This document shows positions 32,231-41,077 of a DNA stretch of 64,000 nucleotides, piece after piece (position 1 is the stretch's first letter; each line of letters starts with the position of its first letter). The stretch spans positions 62,001 to 126,000 of the forward strand of contig NZ_VFTC01000006.1 of the NCBI RefSeq assembly GCF_007003975.1, written 5' to 3'. The notes beneath the pieces are model-generated. The model was not told where the DNA came from and did no database searches. It was given only the letters and a program-made list of their open reading frames with translations. The translations under genes were made by a program, and so were the position numbers. Source of the stretch: Mesorhizobium sp. WSM4306. Lineage in GTDB: Bacteria; Pseudomonadota; Alphaproteobacteria; Rhizobiales; Rhizobiaceae.

Positions 32231-33227
32231 GCGCCGCCGTCGGCCGCAGCGCGCCGACCTTGGCGCCGATGCGGCTTTCGATTGGCGGATTGGCCTGTTC
32301 CAGAAGGTTCGCCGCCAGCGCCTCGTCGGCTCCGAGAAGTTTTGCCAGCACTGCCGCAATCATCACTTCGGCCGCGCGGCCGGCGCCGTCGTCGCATTTC
32401 AGCGCGATGCCGAGGCCGAGTTCGGGAATTGCGGCGCAATAGACACCTTCGGCGCCGGTCTTGACGAAGATGCGGCCGGGCGCAGCCTGCATCAGCGCCA
32501 CATCCGCCTTGCCGGTGCCGGCGACCAGGAAAGCCTCAGCCATGCAGGCGGACAGCAGACGCTTGGCCGCCTTGGCGCGCTCAGGGCCAAAGCCCCTGCC
32601 CGTCGCCATGCGGGCAAAGCCCAGCGCGAAGCTTTTCAGAGGCACGGCGTAGGTCGGGATCGAGCAGCCATCGATGGCGCAGTGGTCGACGTCATGGGCG
32701 GTACCAGTGACCGACTGCATGGCATCGCGCACCATCTCCTGCTGCGCGTGGCCGGCCTTGACGTAGCCCTGATGGGCAATCCCCGAGTGCACACAGGTGC
32801 AGAGAAAGCCGGAATGCTTGCCGGAACAATTGTTGTGCAGCGCATTTGGCGAGCCGCCTGCGCGGGCCAGTTCAATCTCCGCACCATGGCTGGACGGCCA
32901 ATGCGCGCCGCATTCAAGCGCTGACTTGTCGAGGCCTGCCTTGGCCAGCATCGCCTGCGCCAGTTCGACATGCGCCGGCTCGCCGGAATGCGAGGCGCAG
33001 GCCAACGCAAGTTCGCGGTCACCGAAGCCGTACGCGTCAGCGGTACCCGTTTCGACCAGCGGCAGCGCCTGGATTGCCTTGACCGCGGAGCGCGGAAACA
33101 CGGGCCGCGCCGTGTCGCCGATCTCCAAGACAGGCTTGCCGTCGGCATCGAAGACGGCGACCGCGCCGCGATGGGCGCTCTCCACCACCGCGCCTCGCAA
33201 GACCTCGACCAGAACCGGATTTGTCAT
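32223..33227 (-). CDS. L-asparaginase, rhizobial (AnsA/class 3) type
   Basis: This 334-residue cytoplasmic enzyme is predicted to hydrolyse asparagine to aspartate and ammonia. It belongs to the Rhizobium etli-type asparaginase family, which is unrelated to E. coli AnsA/AnsB. Visible landmarks are RGAVVESAHRGAVAVFDADG, the SxxK-type PRSAVKAIQALPLVE, LACASHSGEPAHV, ALHNNCSGKHSGFLCTC and HCAIDGCSIPTYAVPL. The Cys and Lys pairs in this family bind zinc in known structures. It begins 30 bases from the thiolase stop on the same strand, with the thiolase upstream, so the two may be cotranscribed. Its 3' end overlaps that of the beta-helix gene by eight bases. Confidence 0.9.
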   Translation of the reverse strand: MTNPVLVEVLRGAVVESAHRGAVAVFDADGKPVLEIGDTARPVFPRSAVKAIQALPLVETGTADAYGFGDRELALACASHSGEPAHVELAQAMLAKAGLDKSALECGAHWPSSHGAEIELARAGGSPNALHNNCSGKHSGFLCTCVHSGIAHQGYVKAGHAQQEMVRDAMQSVTGTAHDVDHCAIDGCSIPTYAVPLKSFALGFARMATGRGFGPERAKAAKRLLSACMAEAFLVAGTGKADVALMQAAPGRIFVKTGAEGVYCAAIPELGLGIALKCDDGAGRAAEVMIAAVLAKLLGADEALAANLLEQANPPIESRIGAKVGALRPTAALS

Positions 33228-33256
33228 GTTGCCTCCCGCGAAATGCTGGAGGCGAT

Positions 33257-34423
33257 TTACCTGATCCGGTCGAGAATGGAAACGTAGTTGGCGACCGCCG
33301 CGCCGCCCATGTTGAAGATGCCGCCAAGCTTTGCGCCGGGCACCTGGATGCCGCCGGCCTCGCCGGTCAACTGCATGGCTGACAGCACATGCATCGACAC
33401 GCCGGTGGCGCCGATCGGATGGCCCTTGGCCTTCAGCCCGCCGGAAGGATTGACCGGCAACCGGCCGTCTTTTGCCGTCGTGCCATCCAGTGCCAGCCTG
33501 GCGCCCTCGCCTGGCTTGGCCAGGCCCATCGCCTCATACTCGATCAGCTCGGCGATGGTGAAGCAGTCATGCGTCTCGACGAAGGAGAGATCGTCGAGTG
33601 TCACGCCGGCCTTCTTCAGTGCCTGGTTCCAGGCCTGCTCGCAGCCTTCGAACGACAGGATGTCGCGCTTCGACATCGGCAGGAAATCCTGGACATGTTC
33701 ATTGGCGCGGAAGGCGACCGCACGGCGCATTTTCAGCGCCGTCGCGGTGTCGGCGAGCACCAGGGCAGCGGCGCCGTCGGAAACCAGCGAGCAGTCGGTG
33801 CGCTTCAGGGGACCGGCGACGAAGGGGTTCTTCTCGCTTTCCTGGCGGCAAAACTCGTAGCCGAAATCCTTGCGCATCTGCGCATAGGGGTTGTCGACGC
33901 CGTTCTTGTGGTTCTTCGCGGCGATCATGGCCAGTGCATCGGACTGGTCGCCATAGCGCTGGAAATAGGCCTGCGCGATCTTGCCGAAGACACCGGCAAA
34001 ACCGGCCGGCGTGTCGCCCTCTTCCGGCAGATAGGACGCCTTGAGCAGGTTCTTGCCGATCTCGGGACCGGGTGTAGTGGTCATCTGCTCGGCGCCGACC
34101 ACCAGCACGACGCGGGCGGCATTGGCGTCGATGGCGCGGATGCCCTGCCGGACCGCGGCCGAACCGGTGGCGCAAGCATTCTCGACCCGGGTCGCCGGCT
34201 TGAAGCGCAGCCGGTCGTCAGCCTGCAGCACCAGGCTTGCGGTAAAATCCTGTGGGGAAAAGCCGGCATTGAAATGGCCGAGCACAATCTCGTCGACCTC
34301 GTCCGGGCCGATGCCGGCATGGTCGAGTGCGTCGACCGCGACCTTGGTGATCAGGCCCTCCAGCGTCTCGCCTTCGAGCTTGCCGAAGCGCGAATGCGCC
34401 CAGCCAACGATGCATGCGGTCAT
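33257..34423 (-). CDS. Thiolase family acetyl-CoA acetyltransferase
   Basis: This is a 388-residue thiolase-superfamily enzyme. It has the acyl-accepting cysteine in RVENACATGSAAVRQG (near residue 88), the histidine motif GGLKAKGHPIGATGVSMHVLSAMQL, and the C-terminal FNMGGAAVANYVSILDR. The lack of the usual second CxG near the end and the internal spacing place it in the SCP-x/acetyl-CoA acetyltransferase branch rather than the classical PhaA/AtoB group, so its substrate is open. Starts at 34435 and 34423 are both possible; GGAGACC precedes the latter. It is divergent from betI. Confidence 0.85.
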   Translation of the reverse strand: MTACIVGWAHSRFGKLEGETLEGLITKVAVDALDHAGIGPDEVDEIVLGHFNAGFSPQDFTASLVLQADDRLRFKPATRVENACATGSAAVRQGIRAIDANAARVVLVVGAEQMTTTPGPEIGKNLLKASYLPEEGDTPAGFAGVFGKIAQAYFQRYGDQSDALAMIAAKNHKNGVDNPYAQMRKDFGYEFCRQESEKNPFVAGPLKRTDCSLVSDGAAALVLADTATALKMRRAVAFRANEHVQDFLPMSKRDILSFEGCEQAWNQALKKAGVTLDDLSFVETHDCFTIAELIEYEAMGLAKPGEGARLALDGTTAKDGRLPVNPSGGLKAKGHPIGATGVSMHVLSAMQLTGEAGGIQVPGAKLGGIFNMGGAAVANYVSILDRIR

Positions 34424-34574
34424 GGCGGTCTCCATCCTTGGCGCCAGCCTAGCATGTGGGCTCATGGCGCAGTTCGCCTTTATTGTTCAAATATAAACAA
34501 TCCCCATCGCGCCGAAAAGGGCCGCAAGCCGACAATCGCTTGGTGCAGGCTTCGATCGCATCGATTTTTTGTTG

Positions 34575-34588
34575 ATTGACGGATCAAT
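34575..34588. promoter_or_regulatory. Candidate BetI operator
   Basis: ATTGACGGATCAAT is an inverted repeat (ATTGA / TCAAT around four bases) located 36 bases before the betI ATG. E. coli BetI binds an ATTGA...TCAAT-type site between its divergent promoters, so this is the likely choline-responsive operator. The flanking AT-rich bases (TTTTTTG, AATAAAAAATAAT) suit a promoter. Confidence 0.6.
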
Positions 34589-34624
34589 AAAAAATAATCA
34601 TGTGGACCAGAGCCGGGAACGACA

Positions 34625-35215
34625 ATGCCGAAAGTCGGAATGGAGCCACTGCGCCGCAAGGCGCTCATCGACGCGACGATCTCGGCGATCGGCGAGCGCG
34701 GCTCGCTCGACGTGACCATGTCGGAGATCGCCGGCCGCGCCGGCGTCTCATCAGCACTTGCCCATCATTATTTCGGCGCCAAGGATGAACTGCTGTTCGC
34801 CACGATGCGGCACATATTGGCAGAACTGACCATCGATATGCGGCGTGCTCTTCAATCCGCCGCCACGCCGCGCGAACGCGTCTCGGCCGTGGTGGCCGTC
34901 AACTTCTCCGACATACAGTTCCAGCCGGAAACCATCGCCGCCTGGCTCGCCTTCTATGTCGAGGCGCAGAAATCATCGGCCTTGCGCCGGCTGCTCAGGG
35001 TCTATGCGCGGCGGCTGCATTCCAACCTGATGAGCGGGCTGACCGGCATCCTGGTAAGGCACGAAGCCGACCGCGCGGCGGAGGCAACCGCAGCGTTGAT
35101 CGACGGCCTCTATATCAGGCGCGCGCTGAAGGACGGCGTGCCGGACGCGGCGACCGCGATCGCGCTGGTCGAAGACTATCTGGAAATCAAGCTCGGCGGG
35201 CGACAGACACAGTGA
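34625..35215 (+). CDS. betI: Choline-responsive repressor BetI (TetR family)
   Basis: This 196-residue TetR-type repressor holds down the betaine-synthesis genes until choline is present. The N-terminal helix-turn-helix ([48 protein letters not shown]) and the ligand-binding half ([43 protein letters not shown]) match BetI closely. It is the first gene of the operon betI-betC-dehydratase-betA-betB, and its stop overlaps the betC GTG (GTGA). A putative operator lies upstream at 34575. This arrangement would let BetI control its own expression. Confidence 0.94.
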   Translation: MPKVGMEPLRRKALIDATISAIGERGSLDVTMSEIAGRAGVSSALAHHYFGAKDELLFATMRHILAELTIDMRRALQSAATPRERVSAVVAVNFSDIQFQPETIAAWLAFYVEAQKSSALRRLLRVYARRLHSNLMSGLTGILVRHEADRAAEATAALIDGLYIRRALKDGVPDAATAIALVEDYLEIKLGGRQTQ

Positions 35216-36753
35216 CAGCCTCAGTGACATCAAGGCGACCCAATTTCCTGATCGTCATGGTCGATCAGCTCAACGGCACGCTGTTCCCCGACGGGCCGGC
35301 CGACTTCCTGCATGTGCCGCATCTGAAGGCGCTGGCCGCCCGCTCGGCCCGCTTTGCCAACAATTACACGGCCTCGCCGCTCTGTGCGCCCGGCCGCGCC
35401 TCGTTCATGAGCGGGCAATTGCCGTCGCGCACCGGGGTCTACGACAATGCGGCGGAGTTCGCCTCCTCGATCCCGACCTTCGCCCATCATCTGCGCGCCG
35501 CCGGCTACTACACCTGCCTGTCGGGCAAGATGCATTTCGTCGGGCCCGACCAGTTGCACGGTTTCGAGGAGCGGCTGACCACCGACATCTATCCGGCCGA
35601 TTTCGGCTGGACGCCGGATTACCGCAAGCCCGGCGAGCGCATCGAATGGTGGTACCACAATCTCGGCTCGGTGACCGGCGCCGGCATCGCCGAGACCACC
35701 AACCAGATGGAGTATGACGACGAGGTCGTGTTTCTCGCCACGCAGAAGCTCTATCAGCTTTCGCGTGAGCGGGACGATGCGGAGCATCGGCCCTGGTGCC
35801 TTGCCGTTTCGCTGTCGCACCCGCACGACCCCTACGTCGCACGCAAGCAGTACTGGGATCTCTACGAACACAGCCAGGCACTGGACCCGGAAACGGGCTT
35901 CATCGCGCGTGACGATCAGGACGCGCATTCGCAGCGTCTCTATCATGCCTCCGACTACCCCTCCTTCGACATTACCCGTGAGCAGGTGCGTCGTTCACGG
36001 CGCGGCTATTTCGCCAACATTTCCTATGTCGACGACAAGCTTGGCGAGCTTCTGGATGTTCTCAAGCGCTCGCGCATGCTCGACGACACCACCATCCTGT
36101 TCTGCTCGGACCATGGCGACATGCTGGGCGAGCGCGGCCTGTGGTTCAAGATGAGCTTCTTCGAGGGCTCGGTGCGGGTGCCGCTGATGATCGCCGGCAA
36201 TGGCGTGCCATCAGGGCTGATCGAGGCGCCGGTTTCCAATCTCGACGTGACGCCGACGCTCTGCGACCTCGCCGGCATCGACATCGGGGCGATCGCGCCA
36301 TGGACCGACGGTCAGTCGCTGCTGCCGCTTGCCAAGGGCGGACAGCGCACCACGCCCGTGTTGATCGAATACGCAGCCGAAGGCTCCTACGCGCCGCTGG
36401 TGGCGATCCGCGACGGCAAATACAAATTCGTCCATTGCGAGCTCGACCCGCCGCAACTGTTCGATCTCGAAGCCGACCCGCTCGAGCGCGACAACCTCGC
36501 CAGCGATCCGGCGCACACTGCCCTCGTGACAGCTTTCACAAGAGCAGTCCGGGCGCGCTGGGACATGGTCGCCTTCGACGCCGCGGTGCGCGAGAGCCAG
36601 GCGCGCCGCTGGGTCGTCTACCCGGCGTTGCGCAACGGCGCCTATTACCCATGGGATTTCCAGCCACTGCAAAAAGCATCGGAGCGCTACATGCGCAACC
36701 ACATGAATCTCGACAATCTCGAAGAGAGCAAAAGGTATCCGCGAGGCGAGTGA
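35212..36753 (+). CDS. betC: Choline-sulfatase
   Basis: BetC hydrolyses choline-O-sulfate to choline and sulfate, feeding glycine betaine synthesis. The protein has up to 513 residues. It shows the type I sulfatase core: [15 protein letters not shown] (metal ligands), the formylglycine cassette [45 protein letters not shown] and [29 protein letters not shown]. The C-terminal tail typical of choline-sulfatase ([25 protein letters not shown]) is present. The first GTG (35212) overlaps the betI stop and puts the formylglycine cysteine at 58. A second GTG at 35224 would put it at 54. The gene runs directly into the dehydratase (TGATG). Confidence 0.95.
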   Translation: MTASVTSRRPNFLIVMVDQLNGTLFPDGPADFLHVPHLKALAARSARFANNYTASPLCAPGRASFMSGQLPSRTGVYDNAAEFASSIPTFAHHLRAAGYYTCLSGKMHFVGPDQLHGFEERLTTDIYPADFGWTPDYRKPGERIEWWYHNLGSVTGAGIAETTNQMEYDDEVVFLATQKLYQLSRERDDAEHRPWCLAVSLSHPHDPYVARKQYWDLYEHSQALDPETGFIARDDQDAHSQRLYHASDYPSFDITREQVRRSRRGYFANISYVDDKLGELLDVLKRSRMLDDTTILFCSDHGDMLGERGLWFKMSFFEGSVRVPLMIAGNGVPSGLIEAPVSNLDVTPTLCDLAGIDIGAIAPWTDGQSLLPLAKGGQRTTPVLIEYAAEGSYAPLVAIRDGKYKFVHCELDPPQLFDLEADPLERDNLASDPAHTALVTAFTRAVRARWDMVAFDAAVRESQARRWVVYPALRNGAYYPWDFQPLQKASERYMRNHMNLDNLEESKRYPRGE

Positions 36754-37754
36754 TGACAACAACGTTCGTTCCCTCCCTCGATCATCTCAAGCAGGCCTAC
36801 GCCGTCACCTCCAGGGCGACGCAGATCACGCCGTTGCTGGAATCCGCGGCGCTCGCCAAGGAGACCGGTGCTGCGCGCGTGTTCATCAAGCCGGAATCGC
36901 TGCAATGGGCGGGCTCCTTCAAGGTGCGCGGCGCCTATTGGCGGCTGAAGCGGCTGTCGCCTGACGAGGCCAGGAAAGGCGTCGTCGCCTACTCCTCCGG
37001 CAATTTCGCACAAGGGCTGGCGGCTGCCGGCCAGGCGCTCGGCATTCCCGTCACCATCGTCATGCCGATCGACGCGCCGGCCGCCAAGCGCGACGCCACC
37101 GCAGGCTATGGCGCGCGCGTCGTGCTGACCGATCACGGCGAGCGTGCACGTGAAGAGGTCGCGGCCGCCAAGGCGCGCGAGATTGCCGAGACTGAGGGGC
37201 TGGCGTTGCTGCATCCGTTCGACGATCCGGAGATCGTTGCTGGCCAGGCCGGCGCCGGGCTCGAAGCGCTCGAACAACTCGAGGCAAAGGACGCCAGTGC
37301 CGACCTCTTGTTCTGCTCGGTCGGTGGTGGCGGACTGATCGGCGGTGTGTCGCTCGCCTTCCACTATTTGTCGCCGGCGACAGAGATCATCGGCGTCGAG
37401 CCGGAAGGGTTCAACGGCATGGGAGCGTCATTGGATCACGGCGCCATCGAGACCATGCCGATCGCGCCGAAATCGATCTGCGACGGGCTGATGTCGCGGC
37501 GGCCGGGCGATGCGCCGTTCGCGGCGGTCAAGACCGCCGGCGTGCGCGGCATCACCGTCGACGATGCATCTGTGCGGCGGGCAATGAAGATCGCCTTCGA
37601 GCGGATGAAGCTGGTGCTGGAACCATCGGGCGCTGCGTCGCTGGCCGCACTGCTCGGCGGCAAGGTGGATGCGACGGGTAAAACCGTGCTTGTGGTGGCA
37701 ACTGGCGGCAACGTTTCGCTCGCCGATTTCATGGCGCATATGAACCATGCTTGA
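36753..37754 (+). CDS. PLP-dependent serine/threonine dehydratase in the bet operon
   Basis: This is a 333-residue fold-type II PLP enzyme of the IlvA/TdcB/serine racemase group, which deaminates serine or threonine to pyruvate or 2-oxobutyrate. The PLP lysine is in [15 protein letters not shown] (residue 57). The cofactor-phosphate loop is [15 protein letters not shown], and [17 protein letters not shown] and [13 protein letters not shown] match the family. There is no ACT regulatory domain, so it is the short catabolic type. ATG 36753 overlaps the betC stop, and its own end overlaps betA by eight bases, so it is fully embedded in the operon. A role in using serine derived from betaine breakdown, or in serine supply, is inference. 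Confidence 0.87.
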   Translation: MTTTFVPSLDHLKQAYAVTSRATQITPLLESAALAKETGAARVFIKPESLQWAGSFKVRGAYWRLKRLSPDEARKGVVAYSSGNFAQGLAAAGQALGIPVTIVMPIDAPAAKRDATAGYGARVVLTDHGERAREEVAAAKAREIAETEGLALLHPFDDPEIVAGQAGAGLEALEQLEAKDASADLLFCSVGGGGLIGGVSLAFHYLSPATEIIGVEPEGFNGMGASLDHGAIETMPIAPKSICDGLMSRRPGDAPFAAVKTAGVRGITVDDASVRRAMKIAFERMKLVLEPSGAASLAALLGGKVDATGKTVLVVATGGNVSLADFMAHMNHA

Positions 37755-39399
37755 AGCAGATTTCGTCATCATCGGCTCCGGCTCGGCCGGCTCGGCCATG
37801 GCCTACCGGTTGTCGGAAGACGGCAAGCATTCGGTCATCGTCATCGAGTTCGGCGGCACCGATATCGGGCCGCTGATCCAGATGCCGTCGGCCCTCTCCA
37901 TTCCCCTCAATATGAGCCTTTATGACTGGGGCTTTGCCAGCGAGCCGGAACCGCATCTCGGCGGCCGCGTGCTGGCGACGCCGCGCGGCAAGGTGATCGG
38001 CGGTTCGTCCTCGATCAACGGCATGGTCTATGTCAGGGGCCATGCGCGCGACTTCGACCACTGGGCCGAAGAGGGCGCGACCGGCTGGGGCTTTGCCGAC
38101 GTGCTGCCCTATTTCAAGCGGATGGAGGACAATGACTGCGGCGAGGATGGCTGGCGGGGCAAAGGCGGCCCGCTGCATGTGCAGCGCGGCCCGCGCAAGA
38201 ATCCGCTCTACGGCGCTTTCGTTGAAGCCGGCCGCCAGGCCGGCTTCGAGCTGACCGACGACTACAACGGTTCGAAGCAGGAAGGCTTCGGGCCGATGGA
38301 GCAGACCATCCGCGGCGGTCGCCGCTGGTCGGCGGCATCAGCCTATCTGAAGCCGGCTCTCAAACGGCAGAATGTCAGCGTGGTCAAAGGTTTCGCTCGC
38401 CGCGTGATCATCGAGAATCAACGCGCCGTCGGCGTCGAGATCGAAGCTCACAAACAGATTCAGGTCGTTAAGGCACGACGTGAGGTAATCGTTGCCGCAT
38501 CGTCGATCAATTCGCCCAAGATCCTGATGCTGTCCGGCATCGGCCCGGCAGCGCATCTCGCCGAAAACGGCGTCCAGGTGGTGGCCGACCGGCCCGGTGT
38601 CGGCCGCAATCTGCAGGATCATATGGAGCTCTACATCCAGCAGGAATCCACGCAGCCGATCACGCTGAACTCGGTGCTCAACCCGTTCTCCAAGGGACTG
38701 ATCGGGGCGCAGTGGCTGTTCTTCAAGACCGGTCTCGGCGCCACCAACCATTTCGAGGCCGCGGCCTTCGTGCGCTCGCAGGCCGGCGTCGACTATCCGG
38801 ATATCCAGTACCACTTCATTCCGGCGGCAGTGCGCTATGACGGCAAGGCGGCGGCGAAGGCGCATGGCTTCCAGGCGCATGTCGGACCGATGCGCTCGAA
38901 GTCGCGCGGCTCGGTGACGCTGCGCTCGCCCGACCCCAAAGCGACGCCGGTCATCCGCTTCAACTACATGTCGCATCCAGACGACTGGACGGAGTTCCGC
39001 CACTGCATCAGGCTGACCCGCGAGATCTTCGGCCAGAAGGCTTTCGACAGTTTCCGCGGCAAGGAAATCTCGCCGGGTTCGCACGTCCAGTCGGATGAGG
39101 ATCTCGATGCCTTCATCCGGGATCATGCCGAGAGCGCCTACCACCCGTGCGGCACCTGCAAGATGGGTCGCGCCGATGATGTCATGAGCGTGGTCGATCC
39201 GGAGTGTCGGGTTATCGGCGTCGACGGGTTGCGGGTGGCGGACTCCTCGATCTTCCCGCGCGTCACCAACGGCAACCTCAACGCGCCGTCGATCATGACC
39301 GGCGAGAAGGCATCCGACCACATTCTCGGCCGCACGCCGCTGGCGCCGTCCAACCAGGAACCCTGGATCAATCCGCGCTGGCAGGTCGCGGATCGATAG
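37747..39399 (+). CDS. betA: Choline dehydrogenase
   Basis: This is an FAD-dependent GMC oxidoreductase that oxidises choline to betaine aldehyde, and often on to betaine, at the inner membrane. The 550 residues begin with the dinucleotide motif [25 protein letters not shown] signatures follow: [34 protein letters not shown] and [20 protein letters not shown]. The catalytic histidine region is [11 protein letters not shown], and [21 protein letters not shown] ends the series. It overlaps the dehydratase by eight bases and is followed at 34 bases by betB. Confidence is high from context and motifs. Confidence 0.95.
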   Translation: MLEADFVIIGSGSAGSAMAYRLSEDGKHSVIVIEFGGTDIGPLIQMPSALSIPLNMSLYDWGFASEPEPHLGGRVLATPRGKVIGGSSSINGMVYVRGHARDFDHWAEEGATGWGFADVLPYFKRMEDNDCGEDGWRGKGGPLHVQRGPRKNPLYGAFVEAGRQAGFELTDDYNGSKQEGFGPMEQTIRGGRRWSAASAYLKPALKRQNVSVVKGFARRVIIENQRAVGVEIEAHKQIQVVKARREVIVAASSINSPKILMLSGIGPAAHLAENGVQVVADRPGVGRNLQDHMELYIQQESTQPITLNSVLNPFSKGLIGAQWLFFKTGLGATNHFEAAAFVRSQAGVDYPDIQYHFIPAAVRYDGKAAAKAHGFQAHVGPMRSKSRGSVTLRSPDPKATPVIRFNYMSHPDDWTEFRHCIRLTREIFGQKAFDSFRGKEISPGSHVQSDEDLDAFIRDHAESAYHPCGTCKMGRADDVMSVVDPECRVIGVDGLRVADSSIFPRVTNGNLNAPSIMTGEKASDHILGRTPLAPSNQEPWINPRWQVADR

Positions 39400-39433
39400 G
39401 GCATTGTCCAGCGAAGATCATTGGAGACTTCAT

Positions 39434-40897
39434 ATGCGCGCCCAGCCAACGGCATCGCACTATGTCAACGGCCGCTACATCGAGGATGAAGGCGGTGCGC
39501 CGCTGCCCGTGATCTATCCGGCGACGGGCGAGATCATCGCCACCTTGTATTCGGCGACGCCGAATGTGCTGGAGCTGGCGATCGAAGCCGCACGCGCTGC
39601 TCAGCCCGCCTGGGCGCGGCTGAAACCGGTGGAGCGCGGCCGCATCCTGCGCCGCGCCGCCGACATTTTGCGCGCCCGCAACGCCGACCTCGCCCGCATC
39701 GAGACGTTAGACACCGGCAAAGCGATCCAGGAAACGCTGGTGGCGGATGCGCCCTCGGCTGCCGACTGCCTCGAATATTTCGGCGGTGCGGTCGCTGCCT
39801 TCAACGGTGAGGCCATCGATCTCGGCGGACCCTTTGCCTATACGCGCCGCGAGGCGCTTGGCGTGTGCGTCGGCATCGGCGCCTGGAACTATCCGATCCA
39901 GATCGCCGGCTGGAAATCCGCGCCCGCGCTCGCCATGGGCAATGCCATGGTGTTCAAGCCGTCGGAGAACACCCCGCTGTCGGCGCTGGCGCTGGCCGAA
40001 ATCTACTCAGAGGCTGGCCTGCCCGACGGGCTGTTCAACGTTGTGCAGGGCTATGGCGATGTCGGCGCCGGCCTTGTCGGCCACGATGTCGTTGCCAAGG
40101 TGTCGGTCACCGGCTCGGTGCCGACCGGCCGCAAAGTGCTGTCGCTCGCCGGTTCGAAGATGAAGCACGCGACGATGGAGCTCGGCGGCAAGTCGCCGCT
40201 GATCGTCTTCGATGATGCCGATCTCGAAAATGCCATTGGCGGCGCCATGCTCGGCAATTTCTATTCCACGGGCCAGATCTGTTCCAACGGCACGCGCGTG
40301 TTCGTGCAGAGCGGCATCCACGACCGTTTCGTCGACCGGCTGGTCGAGCGGACGAAAAAGATCCGCATCGGCGATCCGCTCGATCCGGAGACGCAGATGG
40401 GGCCGCTGGTCAACAAGGCGCAGCAGGAGAAGGTCGTCTCCTACATCAAGGCCGGCCAGCAGGATGGCGCGACGCTGGCCTGCGGCGGCAATGTGCCGTC
40501 GCTGCAAGGGTTCGATGGCGGCTTCTTCGTCGAGCCGACGGTGTTCACCGGCGTCACCGATACGATGCGCATCGCGCGTGAGGAGATTTTCGGCCCGGTG
40601 ATGAGCGTGCTGAAATTCGAAGGCGAGGACGAGGTCATCGACCGCGCCAACGACACCGAATTCGGTCTCGCCGCCGGCGTCTTCACCCGCGACCTGCAGC
40701 GCGCGCATCGCGTCATCGCCGAGCTGCAAGCCGGCACATGCTGGATCAACGCCTACAATCTGACGCCGGTGGAAATCCCGTTTGGCGGAGTGAAGCAGTC
40801 GGGCATCGGGCGCGAGAATTCGCTTGCGGCGCTGGCGCTCTATTCGCAGTTGAAGGCGGTGTATGTCGAGACCGGGGACGTGGCCAGCCCGTATTGA
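39434..40897 (+). CDS. betB: Betaine aldehyde dehydrogenase
   Basis: This NAD(P)-dependent aldehyde dehydrogenase converts betaine aldehyde to glycine betaine, the osmoprotectant. The 487 residues are the standard length. It has [33 protein letters not shown] for cofactor binding, the glutamate in MELGGKSPL and the catalytic cysteine in [40 protein letters not shown] and [26 protein letters not shown] follow. The start at 39434 follows TTGGAGACTTCAT. It is the last gene of the bet operon and is followed by a large inverted repeat that may end the transcript. Confidence 0.95.
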   Translation: MRAQPTASHYVNGRYIEDEGGAPLPVIYPATGEIIATLYSATPNVLELAIEAARAAQPAWARLKPVERGRILRRAADILRARNADLARIETLDTGKAIQETLVADAPSAADCLEYFGGAVAAFNGEAIDLGGPFAYTRREALGVCVGIGAWNYPIQIAGWKSAPALAMGNAMVFKPSENTPLSALALAEIYSEAGLPDGLFNVVQGYGDVGAGLVGHDVVAKVSVTGSVPTGRKVLSLAGSKMKHATMELGGKSPLIVFDDADLENAIGGAMLGNFYSTGQICSNGTRVFVQSGIHDRFVDRLVERTKKIRIGDPLDPETQMGPLVNKAQQEKVVSYIKAGQQDGATLACGGNVPSLQGFDGGFFVEPTVFTGVTDTMRIAREEIFGPVMSVLKFEGEDEVIDRANDTEFGLAAGVFTRDLQRAHRVIAELQAGTCWINAYNLTPVEIPFGGVKQSGIGRENSLAALALYSQLKAVYVETGDVASPY

Positions 40898-40921
40898 GAG
40901 GCGAAAGCGGGCGAGCGCGTA

Positions 40922-41071
40922 ATCTCCCCCCTTGAGGGGGAGATGTCGCCGAAGGCGACAGAGGGGGTCGCCGCGCGTGAAGCACCAACCTTCATCGATC
41001 GCAAGGAGGTCGCATCCAGTCGAACCGACCCCCTCTGGCCTGCCGGCCATCTCCCCCTCAAGGGGGGAGAT
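40922..41071. repeat. Large inverted-repeat intergenic element (copy 1)
   Basis: Identical 23-bp arms in opposite orientation lie at 40922-40944 and 41049-41071. Each is itself palindromic (ATCTCCCCC...GGGGGAGAT). Internal sections GAGGGGGTCG / CGACCCCCTC extend the pairing, so the 150 bases can fold into one long structure. It sits between the convergent ends of betB and the ManC fusion gene. It is of the mosaic-element type scattered in rhizobial genomes; a related copy is at 57774. Confidence 0.85.
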
Positions 41072-41077
41072 CAGCCC

